Source: S015-6 sp964384945
Lineage (GTDB): Bacteria > Desulfobacterota > DSWW01
Length of the DNA stretch: 60,117 bases
Direction of reading: 5' to 3'
Assembly: GCA_964384945.1 (NCBI GenBank)
Contig: CAYLMK010000028.1
Span: forward strand, 1 to 60,117
Shown: in pieces, positions 51,013-58,837 of the stretch
How the letters are laid out: each line of letters opens with the position of its first letter
Position numbering within the stretch: position 1 is the first letter of the stretch
Notes under the pieces: model-generated
The model's database searches: none
What the model saw: only the letters and a program-made list of their open reading frames with translations
What the model was told of the DNA's origin: nothing
Translations under genes and position numbers: made by a program

Positions 51013-51975
51013 ATGGGAACCGAACATCGAATCTGCATCTTCCTGACAGGCGGCATAGGGGACTTTGTCGCGTCCCTGCCGGCCTTGCGCCGCGTCCGGG
51101 CGGGCTTCCCACGCAGCAAGATCCTCCTGGTCGGCAATCCGCTCTGGCTGCCATTGACCCAGGTGTTCCCGCTGGTCGATGAGGCGCGCTCCCTGGAGGA
51201 CATCCCCATCCATGCAGGATTCACGCATCTTCTGCCGGAGGATCATGCGCTCAGCCGTTTTCTCGGGGGCTTTCATCTGATCATTTCCTGGTTCGGAGAC
51301 AGGGAAGGCAAGTGGGAGGAGGCGCTGCAGAGGTTCTGCCCCGGAAAGGTCCTCGTGCGCCCCTATCACCGGGTGCACGCCTTCGAAGGGCACGTATCCG
51401 AATACTACCTTGCCACATTGGAGGGGCTGGAACTCGGCGGGGCGCCCCCCGTCGGGCGAGGACCTTCGCCGGAAGGCTTCGCCTTCCCTCCGGCCCCGCG
51501 GGCGGCCGACGGGAAGGGGCAGGCCGCGGGCGGATCGACCCCGCTTCTGTGCATGCATCCGGGAAGCGGTTCGGAGAAAAAGAACTGGCCGAAGGAGGCC
51601 TTCCTGGAGGTATCCCGTAAGGCCTTTCAACGCTGGAGGATTCCCTCCGCAGTCCTGCTGGGCCCGGCCGAGGAGGGTCAGCGCCCGTTCTGGCACGCGA
51701 CGAACGGACCCGACCTGTCGGTCAGAGAGGGACTGTCCATCCTGAAGACGTCCCGGCTGCTATCCCATGCGTCGATCTATGTGGGAAACGACTCGGGAAT
51801 CACCCACCTGGCCGCAGCCCTGGGCACACCGGTGGTCGCTCTCTTCGGCCCGACCGACCCGGGTCGATGGGGTCCCCGGGGGCCGGCGGTGGAAATCCTC
51901 TTGCAGCCCGTCTCCCCGCAGCAGGTGCTCTCAGCCCTCGGCAGGCTTCTCGGCTACTCCTCGATGATCTTGTAA
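51013..51975 (+). CDS. Glycosyltransferase family 9 (heptosyltransferase-like)
   Basis: The 320-residue protein has two Rossmann halves. The N-terminal one begins RICIFLTGGIGDFVASLPALR, the GT9 hallmark. The C-terminal donor-binding half has LLCMHPGSGSEKKNWP and YVGNDSGITHLAAALGTPVVALFGPTDP. GT9 enzymes add heptose to Kdo or to the LPS core in the cytoplasm. Which sugar is added here is unknown. Start ATG at 51013 has no Shine-Dalgarno but a -10 box close upstream (50997-51002). Its 3' end overlaps a convergent unknown gene by 22 bases. Confidence 0.9.
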   Translation: MGTEHRICIFLTGGIGDFVASLPALRRVRAGFPRSKILLVGNPLWLPLTQVFPLVDEARSLEDIPIHAGFTHLLPEDHALSRFLGGFHLIISWFGDREGKWEEALQRFCPGKVLVRPYHRVHAFEGHVSEYYLATLEGLELGGAPPVGRGPSPEGFAFPPAPRAADGKGQAAGGSTPLLCMHPGSGSEKKNWPKEAFLEVSRKAFQRWRIPSAVLLGPAEEGQRPFWHATNGPDLSVREGLSILKTSRLLSHASIYVGNDSGITHLAAALGTPVVALFGPTDPGRWGPRGPAVEILLQPVSPQQVLSALGRLLGYSSMIL

Positions 51976-52391
51976 TCCGACAGTATCTTCTCACGCTCTT
52001 CGTAATCCTGGTCCATGCGGAAATAGTAGAACTCACGCTTGTAATGCTCGAGATCGCCGTACATCGATTGCCACTCCTGCAGCCGGTCCCGCTGCTCCGC
52101 GACCACGTAGGCATCAATGATAATCTGGATCTCCTTCAGCACGCGCGCACGAAGCCTCCGATCGATCTCCCAGTAGTCCCGCGAGCCGAACGTGCTCTGT
52201 CTCTGCGCCTCCCTGAGCGCCTCGATTTCCATGAGGATCTTCTTGTGAAGTCGCGACTTGATATCGGGATGGATATCCCAGCGTCCGCCGGCACCGCCTC
52301 TCTCGCCGACGAACATGCGTCCATAGAGGCTCTCGATCTCCGCCATGTCCCGATCCGCGCCCTTTCGCGCGATCTTCGCCGCCTTCTTCAT
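51954..52391 (-). CDS. Uncharacterised helical protein
   Basis: This 145-residue protein is not recognised. The N-terminal 35 residues are basic and loop-like; about 45-145 is helical and rich in Glu/Arg/Tyr (HKKILMEIEALREAQRQS, EHYKREFYYFRMDQDYEEREKILSDY). No signal or membrane segment. The ATG is preceded by GGAGGAAGG, a strong ribosome-binding site, which supports it as a real gene. It is divergent from the unknown gene at 52531. Confidence 0.65.
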   Translation of the reverse strand: MKKAAKIARKGADRDMAEIESLYGRMFVGERGGAGGRWDIHPDIKSRLHKKILMEIEALREAQRQSTFGSRDYWEIDRRLRARVLKEIQIIIDAYVVAEQRDRLQEWQSMYGDLEHYKREFYYFRMDQDYEEREKILSDYKIIEE

Positions 52392-52530
52392 CCTTCCTCC
52401 GGCGCCACTCCTTTTTGATTCTCCTCCGTCGGTCGCGGAAAATCAAGGCGATCACCGCTTCCCCCTGCGCCTATTGACTTTTTCCGGCCCTTCCGGAATG
52501 GTAGTTGAAACGTTTTTCGAGGGGACGGAC

Positions 52531-52866
52531 ATGAAGCGGCAATCGGTCGGACAACAGGACCGACTCGCAGACGAGCAGATCATGAAAGCCCTGGAGGAGG
52601 TTGCGGAAAGGCTCTCCGTCCAGGTGCACTATGAGGAGATGAAGGCCTTCGAGTTCAGGGTGGAAGACGGCAGCTGCAAGGTGAAGGGGGAACCGAGCAT
52701 CTATATCGACAGGAAGAGACCGCTCAAGGAAAAGATCGGCATTCTCGCACGGGAGCTCCGGAAGTTCGATCTGGAGGACATTTTCATTCCTCCCCTCTTG
52801 CGGGAGAAGATTCTCTTCGCCGAAGCAGGCCCCACCGGCAACGGAAACGACAGCCAAGGCACCTAG
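52531..52866 (+). CDS. Uncharacterised small protein
   Basis: This 111-residue protein has a helix (about 10-28), then a two-strand stretch VQVHYEEMKAFEFRVEDGSCKVKGEPSIYID, then helices ending IPPLLREKILFA and a flexible tail. It looks like a compact cytoplasmic alpha/beta domain, with no motif I can name. I chose the ATG at 52531 after GAGGGGAC; the ATG at 52498 has no ribosome-binding site. The gene at 52904 follows 37 bases later and is probably cotranscribed. Confidence 0.65.
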   Translation: MKRQSVGQQDRLADEQIMKALEEVAERLSVQVHYEEMKAFEFRVEDGSCKVKGEPSIYIDRKRPLKEKIGILARELRKFDLEDIFIPPLLREKILFAEAGPTGNGNDSQGT

Positions 52867-52903
52867 ATGTTTCAAAACCTGGACAACGCAGGGGAAGCCT
52901 CCG

Positions 52904-53170
52904 ATGGTCACACAGGCAGATTTGGAAGCACGGGTCAACCGACTCAAGGAACGCATCCGAAAGGCGGGGGAAGGCGGAGAGCGCCCTCTGCCGCCGGAAG
53001 GCATACGGCGATTCCGCAAGAGGCTCAAACGCACGAAGCGCAAGCTTGCACAGAGGGCGGCAAGGGCGGCGAAGCAGGCGAAGAGCGCCCCCTCCGGCGA
53101 AACCGCGGCGGCTGGGGCACCGGCCGGTGAAAAACCCGGCGAGGGAAAGACGTCCGGACAAGATGCGTAG
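52904..53170 (+). CDS. Small highly basic protein with Lys/Ala-rich tail
   Basis: This 88-residue protein has a helical N-terminal part (VTQADLEARVNRLKERIRKAG), a strongly basic middle (RRFRKRLKRTKRKLAQRAARAAKQAK) and a Gly/Ala/Lys tail. The composition recalls histone-H1-like or RNA-binding proteins, but no domain is recognised. ATG follows GGGGAAG. It is downstream of 52531-52866 on the same strand and converges with the long unknown gene at 53203. Confidence 0.6.
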   Translation: MVTQADLEARVNRLKERIRKAGEGGERPLPPEGIRRFRKRLKRTKRKLAQRAARAAKQAKSAPSGETAAAGAPAGEKPGEGKTSGQDA

Positions 53171-53202
53171 GCTTCGAACGGCGATTCCTTCCCTCGGGTG
53201 CG

Positions 53203-54792
53203 TCAGGCGGGCTTGATGATGAGAGACGGTCGATTTCTCTCTTCCGCCTGCTTCTCCTTCCACTGGCCTTCCATGCCCCGCCGGACCAGTTCGACGAAGA
53301 ACGAAATCCGGGCAGCGCTGTTCTGCGGGTCCTCCAGGTACCGGCAGATCCTGACAAGCCTTCTTGACGGCCCTTCGAGGCCCCTCTTGTAGAAGACCCA
53401 GGCCGCATCCTCGAGCCTTCTTCGCCAGCAAGTCCGGTAGAAGGGCTCCGAGAGGATCGCCTGCGCGATGTCCCGAAGGAGCGCATCCACTCGCTCCCTC
53501 TTCTGCATGGGGTGAACGATGATACGACTCTCGGAGATCTCCTCCAGTCTGCCCAGGTGGGGCCGCATCCTCTCCGCCTCGATGGCCCAGCCGGCGAGAA
53601 GCCCCTCGTTCAACAGGGTTGCCGACTCCCCGAGGGGATCGCCCACCCCCGATCCGTCCCGCTCTTCGGGAACCACCGCATAGATCGGGGCCATGGGCCT
53701 TTCCGGGGGAACCATTTCTTTGAGCAGGGGCCGGGCAGCCTTGAATGCTTCGGCCTCCTCGGGATCAACCGGCGTCCCCCGATGAGCGGCCTCCTCAAGG
53801 ATCGAGGCACAGAATCCTGCATCGCATTCGACAACCAGGAACTCCGGGTTCGTGAGCAGGTAGTCCCTGTACTTGTCGAGTTCTTTTCTGGATGGGTCCA
53901 TCAGCAGGAATTGCATGAGCCCTTTCTGATCATCCACCCATCCCCCGAACACAACCATTCCCTTCGGCGCCCTTGGCCGGATCACCCAGGCCATGCGGCC
54001 GCCTCCCGCGTCCGGAAGGGAGAGCAGACCCTGAGGCCTTGGAGGCACAGGCGGCCTCCAGACGGCGCCACCCGCCTCCTGCCTCTCGAGGGGATTGACC
54101 GGCAACCCCCTGGCACTTCTCTTGTGGTGCACCCTCCGGATCTTCTTGCGAAGCGCCTTGTTCGCCAGGCCGTGCCCGACCTGCAGCAGCCGACCTGCTT
54201 CCTCATGGGGCACTTCCTCGAGAACCTCCAGGATCTCCTCCCACAGGTCGTCCCGTTTTTCGAGCGCACGTTCGATGAATTGAAAAGTATTCTGCCCGGG
54301 CCGACGCAGGATTTCCCGGAGAACGGCGCCCTGCAGCGCAGGGGAAAGGCCCTGGAACAGGCGGAGCGTGTCTTCGGAAACCTTCTCCGGGCTTTCGGCA
54401 TTTCGAAGGGATTCGGGCAGGCAGGCGACGAACTGCTCTGCATTCCGGAGCTCCTGGGCCGAGGCCGGCTCCTGCTCCTCTCCCAGCCTCTCGAGCTGCT
54501 CCAGAGCGAGCCGCCTTTCGGCAAGCCGGCTTGTCGGAGCCGCCAGCACCTCCTTCAGGAACGGGACCGCGCGAGTCCCGATCCGGGGAACCAGCCCTCG
54601 AAGGATCCCCCTTCGGCTCTCCTCACGGCACTCCCCGAACAGGCGGGGCAGCCATCGAATCAGTGACTCGGGATCCGTCTGAGCGAGAAGGTGATCGGCG
54701 GATTCCTCTCCAAGCCGGCCCTGTTCGTCAACCTGCTCTTCCAGCCAGGACCTCAGCCAAGCGTATCCTTTCTTCGATCCTTTCGAACCCAT
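53203..54792 (-). CDS. Uncharacterised 529-residue protein with HEAT-like helices
   Basis: The first 230 residues are consecutive short helices in HEAT-like pairs (LIRWLPRLFGECREESRRGILRG, VPFLKEVLAAPTSRLAERRLALEQL), suggesting an alpha-solenoid. A Pro-rich linker (about 245-265) follows, then an alpha/beta part (RMAWVIRPRAPKGMVVFGGWVDDQKG) and a helical C terminus. There is no signal peptide, membrane segment, or recognisable catalytic motif. It is divergent from a response regulator (99-base spacer). Function unknown; full length suggests it is expressed. Confidence 0.7.
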   Translation of the reverse strand: MGSKGSKKGYAWLRSWLEEQVDEQGRLGEESADHLLAQTDPESLIRWLPRLFGECREESRRGILRGLVPRIGTRAVPFLKEVLAAPTSRLAERRLALEQLERLGEEQEPASAQELRNAEQFVACLPESLRNAESPEKVSEDTLRLFQGLSPALQGAVLREILRRPGQNTFQFIERALEKRDDLWEEILEVLEEVPHEEAGRLLQVGHGLANKALRKKIRRVHHKRSARGLPVNPLERQEAGGAVWRPPVPPRPQGLLSLPDAGGGRMAWVIRPRAPKGMVVFGGWVDDQKGLMQFLLMDPSRKELDKYRDYLLTNPEFLVVECDAGFCASILEEAAHRGTPVDPEEAEAFKAARPLLKEMVPPERPMAPIYAVVPEERDGSGVGDPLGESATLLNEGLLAGWAIEAERMRPHLGRLEEISESRIIVHPMQKRERVDALLRDIAQAILSEPFYRTCWRRRLEDAAWVFYKRGLEGPSRRLVRICRYLEDPQNSAARISFFVELVRRGMEGQWKEKQAEERNRPSLIIKPA

Positions 54793-54891
54793 TGACTTTC
54801 CTTGCTGTCTTCTATATTCATGGGTTGCCGATGTAGGAACACACGCCTTTCCTGATTCTCGCGACCCGGTCCATCACAAGATTACGATCGC

Positions 54892-55293
54892 ATGCCCACC
54901 GAACGCCCTATCAAGCGGATCCTCGTAATCGACGACGAATACGCCATTCGCGTGCTTCTCAAGAGCTTTCTGGAGGGTCACGACTACGAAGTCCGACTTG
55001 CCGAGGATGGGGGAAGCGCCCTTCGGGCCTTCGAGGAATTCCAGCCGGAAGCGGTGATCTCGGACATCATGATGCCCGTCGAGAACGGCCTCTCCGTGGT
55101 GTCCAGGATCCGGGAGCGGAATCCTTCCATCAAGGTCATCTATCTCAGTGCATGGATCGATGAGGCGGACACGGAGAAGAGACTCAACGCGGAACTCGAC
55201 AATCACCCCCACTACAGGCTCATCAAGAAGCCCTTTGACCTGGATGCCCTCCTGGAAACGATCGAAAAGCTTGCATCCTCGCCTGCGCCCTGA
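54892..55293 (+). CDS. Single-domain response regulator (receiver only)
   Basis: The 133-residue CheY-like receiver has acidic pocket D14-D15 (VIDDEY), phosphoacceptor D58 (VISDIMMPVENG), S86 in IYLSAW as the switch Ser/Thr, and K113 in LIKKPFD. There is no output domain, so it works by protein contact or as a phosphorelay intermediate. No sensor kinase lies next to it; its partner must be elsewhere. It is divergent from the 529-residue unknown protein and converges with the gene at 55398. Confidence 0.93.
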   Translation: MPTERPIKRILVIDDEYAIRVLLKSFLEGHDYEVRLAEDGGSALRAFEEFQPEAVISDIMMPVENGLSVVSRIRERNPSIKVIYLSAWIDEADTEKRLNAELDNHPHYRLIKKPFDLDALLETIEKLASSPAP

Positions 55294-55397
55294 CTTGGCC
55301 TTCCATTATTCAGGACTTCGTTCCGTTGTCAACCGCACCGGACTCGCCTCGGCCTTGGCTCACGGCTTGACCGGCGGACGAGGGGCACGGGGGCTTC

Positions 55398-56141
55398 CTA
55401 CCTGCTTTTGTAATAGCGTTCGAAGATATCGATGAGAGGGGCATCAATGTCTTCACGGACTTGCAGGGTATCCTCGGGTCGGCGGGAGGGTTGAGAAGCG
55501 CCGGCAGCGGGGCTGCGCGCCTCCGAAGGACCGGGCAGATCCGGCAGAGGCTTCATGGTCAGGGAAGAGTCCTCCAGGTTCGGTTCCGGCCGGCGCTCTC
55601 CCCCGTCCTGCCCTTTCAGCAAGGGAATCTCCGGGACTTGCGGCGAACCACCTTCACCGGCGTCGGGATACGGCCGGAGGCTATCGGTGTAAGAGGGAGG
55701 CGGCGGAAGGGTTTTCAACTCAACCGGCAGTTCCTCGCGTCCGTCGTCGGCGGCCGGCTCCGCGGTCGTGACCCCTCCCGGCCGGGCCGCCCCGGTCCGA
55801 GCCTCCGGCTCCTCGAGCAGAAACGGAACCAACCCCGGCGCGGCAGATTCCGTCGGCCTTGTTGTTTCCACCACTCCGCTCCGGCTTCGTTCACCCTCCG
55901 CGGGTTGCCGAGGAGCTTCGGGGGGAACGCTTTCCTCCAGCGGCCTCTCCACCCCTTGAATCGGCGGCAACTCCATCTCGTTGCCGCTTCCCTCCACGGG
56001 GATATCCAGGTCCATCAGGTCCATGGCAACCCGGATGGGGGTTTCGTCCACCGTTTCAGGCACCTGACCGTTTCCGACGACAACGCCCCACCCGCACAGG
56101 AGAAAGACAGAGACGAAAACGGCGATCGGAAGGCTTCTCAT
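55398..56141 (-). CDS. Exported Pro/Glu-rich protein of unknown function
   Basis: The 247-residue protein has a signal peptide (LPIAVFVSVFLLCGWGVVVGNG). A long low-complexity, proline- and acid-rich, presumably disordered region follows (about 30-215), with PEAPRQPAEGE and LPPPPSYTDSLRPYPD. A short C-terminal helical end reads APLIDIFERYYKSR. The conserved-looking ends and the disordered middle suggest a periplasmic spacer or adaptor. No lipobox is obvious. It starts upstream of and divergent from the GT39 gene. Confidence 0.65.
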   Translation of the reverse strand: MRSLPIAVFVSVFLLCGWGVVVGNGQVPETVDETPIRVAMDLMDLDIPVEGSGNEMELPPIQGVERPLEESVPPEAPRQPAEGERSRSGVVETTRPTESAAPGLVPFLLEEPEARTGAARPGGVTTAEPAADDGREELPVELKTLPPPPSYTDSLRPYPDAGEGGSPQVPEIPLLKGQDGGERRPEPNLEDSSLTMKPLPDLPGPSEARSPAAGASQPSRRPEDTLQVREDIDAPLIDIFERYYKSR

Positions 56142-56293
56142 CTCACCTCGCTCTGAGTCTTGAGGAACGCGGGGGTCTGTCCCGATGACTTGTATCCTAC
56201 CATGAAGGCCCCAAATAAGGAATCGTCAGGAGCCGGACCTATTCTTTAAAAAAGCAATCCCCGCGGATGCACTCTCCGATCCGAAGCGGGCGT

Positions 56294-56322
56294 TTGACAT
56301 CGGCAGGGGGGCGCACGATAAT
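56294..56322 (+). promoter_or_regulatory. Strong promoter for the GT39 gene, predicted leaderless
   Basis: TTGACA (56294-56299), 17-base spacer, GATAAT (56317-56322). The transcription start is expected at about 56329-56330, exactly the A of the ATG at 56330. No Shine-Dalgarno precedes that ATG. Confidence 0.65.
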
Positions 56323-56329
56323 CCGCAGC

Positions 56330-58108
56330 ATGAGTGCTTCCGGCCAACGCAAGTCTGCCTTCCTCACCGTCTCCCTGCTGCTTCTGATCCTGGCCGTCGC
56401 AGCCGTCCCACGCTTCTACCGGCTCCAGGAAGCCGGCCCCTTCGTCGCGGACGAATGCGACTACTACCTCGAATCACAGTTCATCTATACGGGCCTTGCA
56501 GCTCTCTATGACAGCTTCAGGCTTTTCCTCGAGCAGAGAAGGACCGGCGAGGACCTGTGGAAGCGCGAGGAGCAGCTTCGGTTCATCGAGGAGAATACGC
56601 TGGGAAAATCGCCCTGGCGTGCCCGGGTCGGTCACAATTACCTCCTGGTCCTCGGGATGGCTCTGGGAAAAGAAGGCTACAATGTGGGCAACTACGTTTC
56701 AGCCGTCTTCGGCCTCTTGACCGTCCTGCTGGCCTTTTTTCTGGGCCGGACGCTCTACGATACGCGCACAGGCCTGCTGGCCTCGGCGCTCCTGGCCCTG
56801 TCGGGCTTCGACGTGGTCTATTCCCGCTCCGCGCTCCTGGAAATCGAACTCAACTTCTTCCTCCTGCTGGCGACCCTGTTCTACGTTTACAGCCGCAGGG
56901 CCGCGCACGGCCGGGCCCTCCTTTGGGGCTGTCTGGCGAGTCTCGCCCTCGGGATGAGTTTCCTGATCGTGTACCGCACCTTGGTCCCGCTCCTGGTCTT
57001 CTGGCTGTTTGAGGCCCAGCTTGCAATCTCGCGTCGGGGTGCCGGAAAGAACCCTTGGATGGCCCGCGCATTGGCTCTGGCTCTCCCGATGCTCTTTCTG
57101 CTCCTCCTTGCGGAGCTGCCTTACTACCTGGGCTTCCTGGCATGCAAGATGCTCTCGATCGTGCCCCCCTTCATGACCTATTTCCAGCAGGTGCTCACCT
57201 CCATCCTCTTTGTGGGAGGATACTGCCTCGCCTCAACACAGAAAGTGAGCGAATTGGCCAACTTCCTCACCTTTCCCTACCTTTTCTGGAAGATGAGCGG
57301 TCCCTTTCTCACGCTCACCCTTTTCGCAGCCTGCGGGTATGCCCTCTGGAAGCGCTCCTGGGTCGACCTGTTCCTGGCCGCCCTGTTCCTCTTTCCCCTC
57401 TTCCTCTTCAGTGTCGTTCAGCCCAGGGCAAGGTACGGAAGTTTCGCCGTCTGCGTGGGTGCGCTTTTCACCGCCCGTCTCCTTTGGGACGTTCTGGCGG
57501 CTCGGGGAACGCGAACACCCAGACCTCTCGGCGTAGTATGGGTCCTCCTCCTGATCGCAGAAGGTCTCTGGTACTCCGGAAAGGCCGTTCAGGCCCCCCC
57601 GGGTTACAGCGGCGCGATGGAATACATGCGTTCCAACAAGGGGGTACGCCACATTTCCTCCTACCCGGTGGCAAGCGCCGCCTACGCCGGCTCCCGGCAT
57701 GTCCTGCCGACCTGGCCGGAAAGCCGGGAAGAGCTCCATCGACACTATCAGGAAGGCTACCGCTACGTCCTGATGGATTTCGTCGAAATCGCCCTGGATC
57801 GCTTCACCTATCTGGTGCCGGAAGGGCCGAAGAGGGAAAGACTCAATCGAAGCCGGGAGGTGATGACCACAATCAAGGAGACGGTTGATCCGGTGTTCGT
57901 CTGCCCGAACCCGCCGGTAGGTTATCTTCAGAATATCTTCGAGGTGAATCACAACTTCAGCATGTCCATGGAGTTCTACCGGAGAATCCAAGAGCATGCG
58001 GATGCGTTGCTGCCCATCCGTGTCTATGATCTGGAAGATTATTTCGCCAAGAGCCCTTTCGCCGCGGAATCCGGCCCGCCCGCAGGGAGCACCGCAGAGC
58101 CGCCCTGA
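56330..58108 (+). CDS. GT39/ArnT-like membrane glycosyltransferase
   Basis: The 592-residue polytopic protein has about ten membrane helices. The first (FLTVSLLLLILAVAAVPRF) leads into the D41-E42 pair (VADECDYYL) of the periplasmic loop, the catalytic-type acidic motif of GT-C enzymes. Such proteins transfer sugars from undecaprenyl-phosphate carriers to lipid A or protein in the periplasm. A soluble C-terminal domain (about 430-590) follows the helices. The ATG at 56330 is chosen from the promoter at 56294-56322, which overlaps any longer version. A terminator follows at 58119-58137. The acceptor is unknown. Confidence 0.85.
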   Translation: MSASGQRKSAFLTVSLLLLILAVAAVPRFYRLQEAGPFVADECDYYLESQFIYTGLAALYDSFRLFLEQRRTGEDLWKREEQLRFIEENTLGKSPWRARVGHNYLLVLGMALGKEGYNVGNYVSAVFGLLTVLLAFFLGRTLYDTRTGLLASALLALSGFDVVYSRSALLEIELNFFLLLATLFYVYSRRAAHGRALLWGCLASLALGMSFLIVYRTLVPLLVFWLFEAQLAISRRGAGKNPWMARALALALPMLFLLLLAELPYYLGFLACKMLSIVPPFMTYFQQVLTSILFVGGYCLASTQKVSELANFLTFPYLFWKMSGPFLTLTLFAACGYALWKRSWVDLFLAALFLFPLFLFSVVQPRARYGSFAVCVGALFTARLLWDVLAARGTRTPRPLGVVWVLLLIAEGLWYSGKAVQAPPGYSGAMEYMRSNKGVRHISSYPVASAAYAGSRHVLPTWPESREELHRHYQEGYRYVLMDFVEIALDRFTYLVPEGPKRERLNRSREVMTTIKETVDPVFVCPNPPVGYLQNIFEVNHNFSMSMEFYRRIQEHADALLPIRVYDLEDYFAKSPFAAESGPPAGSTAEPP

Positions 58109-58118
58109 GACACAACGA

Positions 58119-58137
58119 GCCCCGACCGCATCGGGGC
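58119..58137. terminator. Hairpin between the GT39 gene and the HTH gene
   Basis: GCCCCGA and TCGGGGC form a perfect 7-bp stem with loop CCGCA, followed on the plus strand by CCCTTGCCCTT (weak U tract). It lies between convergent genes, 10 bases past the GT39 stop, and probably terminates both. Confidence 0.55.
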
Positions 58138-58147
58138 CCCTTGCCCT

Positions 58148-58336
58148 TCAACCGTCGTCTTCCGTCTCAAGCCTTCTCTTGTAGGCCAGAACGTCCGTTG
58201 CGCGATACCTCCAAAACCGACCCTGCTTGGTTGCCTTGAGGCGCTTGCTTTGGGCAAGCTCGATCACTTCATCAGGGCTGCAGTCAAGCATATGAGCCAC
58301 ATCCCTCGATCTGAGGACATACTCGGTTTTTGACAT
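58148..58336 (-). CDS. Small HTH DNA-binding protein (excisionase-like)
   Basis: The 62-residue protein is a single MerR/excisionase-type winged helix: a VLRSRDVAHMLDCSPDEVIELAQSKRL helix-turn-helix, then KATKQGRFWRYRATDVLAYKRRL (the wing and final helix with the conserved Trp-Arg-Tyr). Such domains occur as phage or plasmid excisionases and as small regulators. No integrase or attachment site is nearby, so a chromosomal regulator is likely. The ATG at 58336 follows GGGAGCAGAGAG. The open frame upstream of it has no coding character. Confidence 0.8.
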   Translation of the reverse strand: MSKTEYVLRSRDVAHMLDCSPDEVIELAQSKRLKATKQGRFWRYRATDVLAYKRRLETEDDG

Positions 58337-58837
58337 CTCTCTGCTCCCGACACCGCCTTTTGCGTGTACCGTCTCGAATGTTTCGCCCGGGATCTTTCCT
58401 CTCGGGTGTGAGAAGATTGGATACTCTACCGTGTTGTTCAGTTCCCTCGTGTTGCCCCCCCGTTGCAAACCGGCCTCCTCACGAAATCTCTCCCTCACCA
58501 TCCCGGAGTCCAGATTGCCGGCCGCCGACCGGACTTGTCCGACTCTCAGGATGACGGGCGACCCCGGTGCGCAACGGAAGTCGAGAAACCGGTCGTTCTC
58601 CGGCGGACAGCCCGAGCAGGATCGCAGAGGCCGAAGGGGAGGTACGGGTGGCCGGTTTCCACGGCGGCCATTTGCGGAGGGGTCGGCCGTCGTGCCATGG
58701 CCGCTTCCAGTCGCGATCCCGCAGTCGGAACCCTCGCTGTATGCACGTCTCGACGCGAAATCTTTCCTTCCTGCGCCGTCCTGTGTTAAGAATGCTGACC
58801 TTGGCAAGAACCGGAGGGAGCAAGCGAGGAGTGACCG
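58337..58837. other. Gap between the HTH gene and the acyltransferase gene
   Basis: About 500 bases separate two divergent genes. I see no supported gene here. The overlapping open frames on both strands are Arg/Ser/Pro-rich shadows without a consistent start. The last part before 58838 carries GAGGAG for the acyltransferase. No clear promoter was identified on either strand, although both genes must start from here. A targeted promoter search would be useful. Confidence 0.5.
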
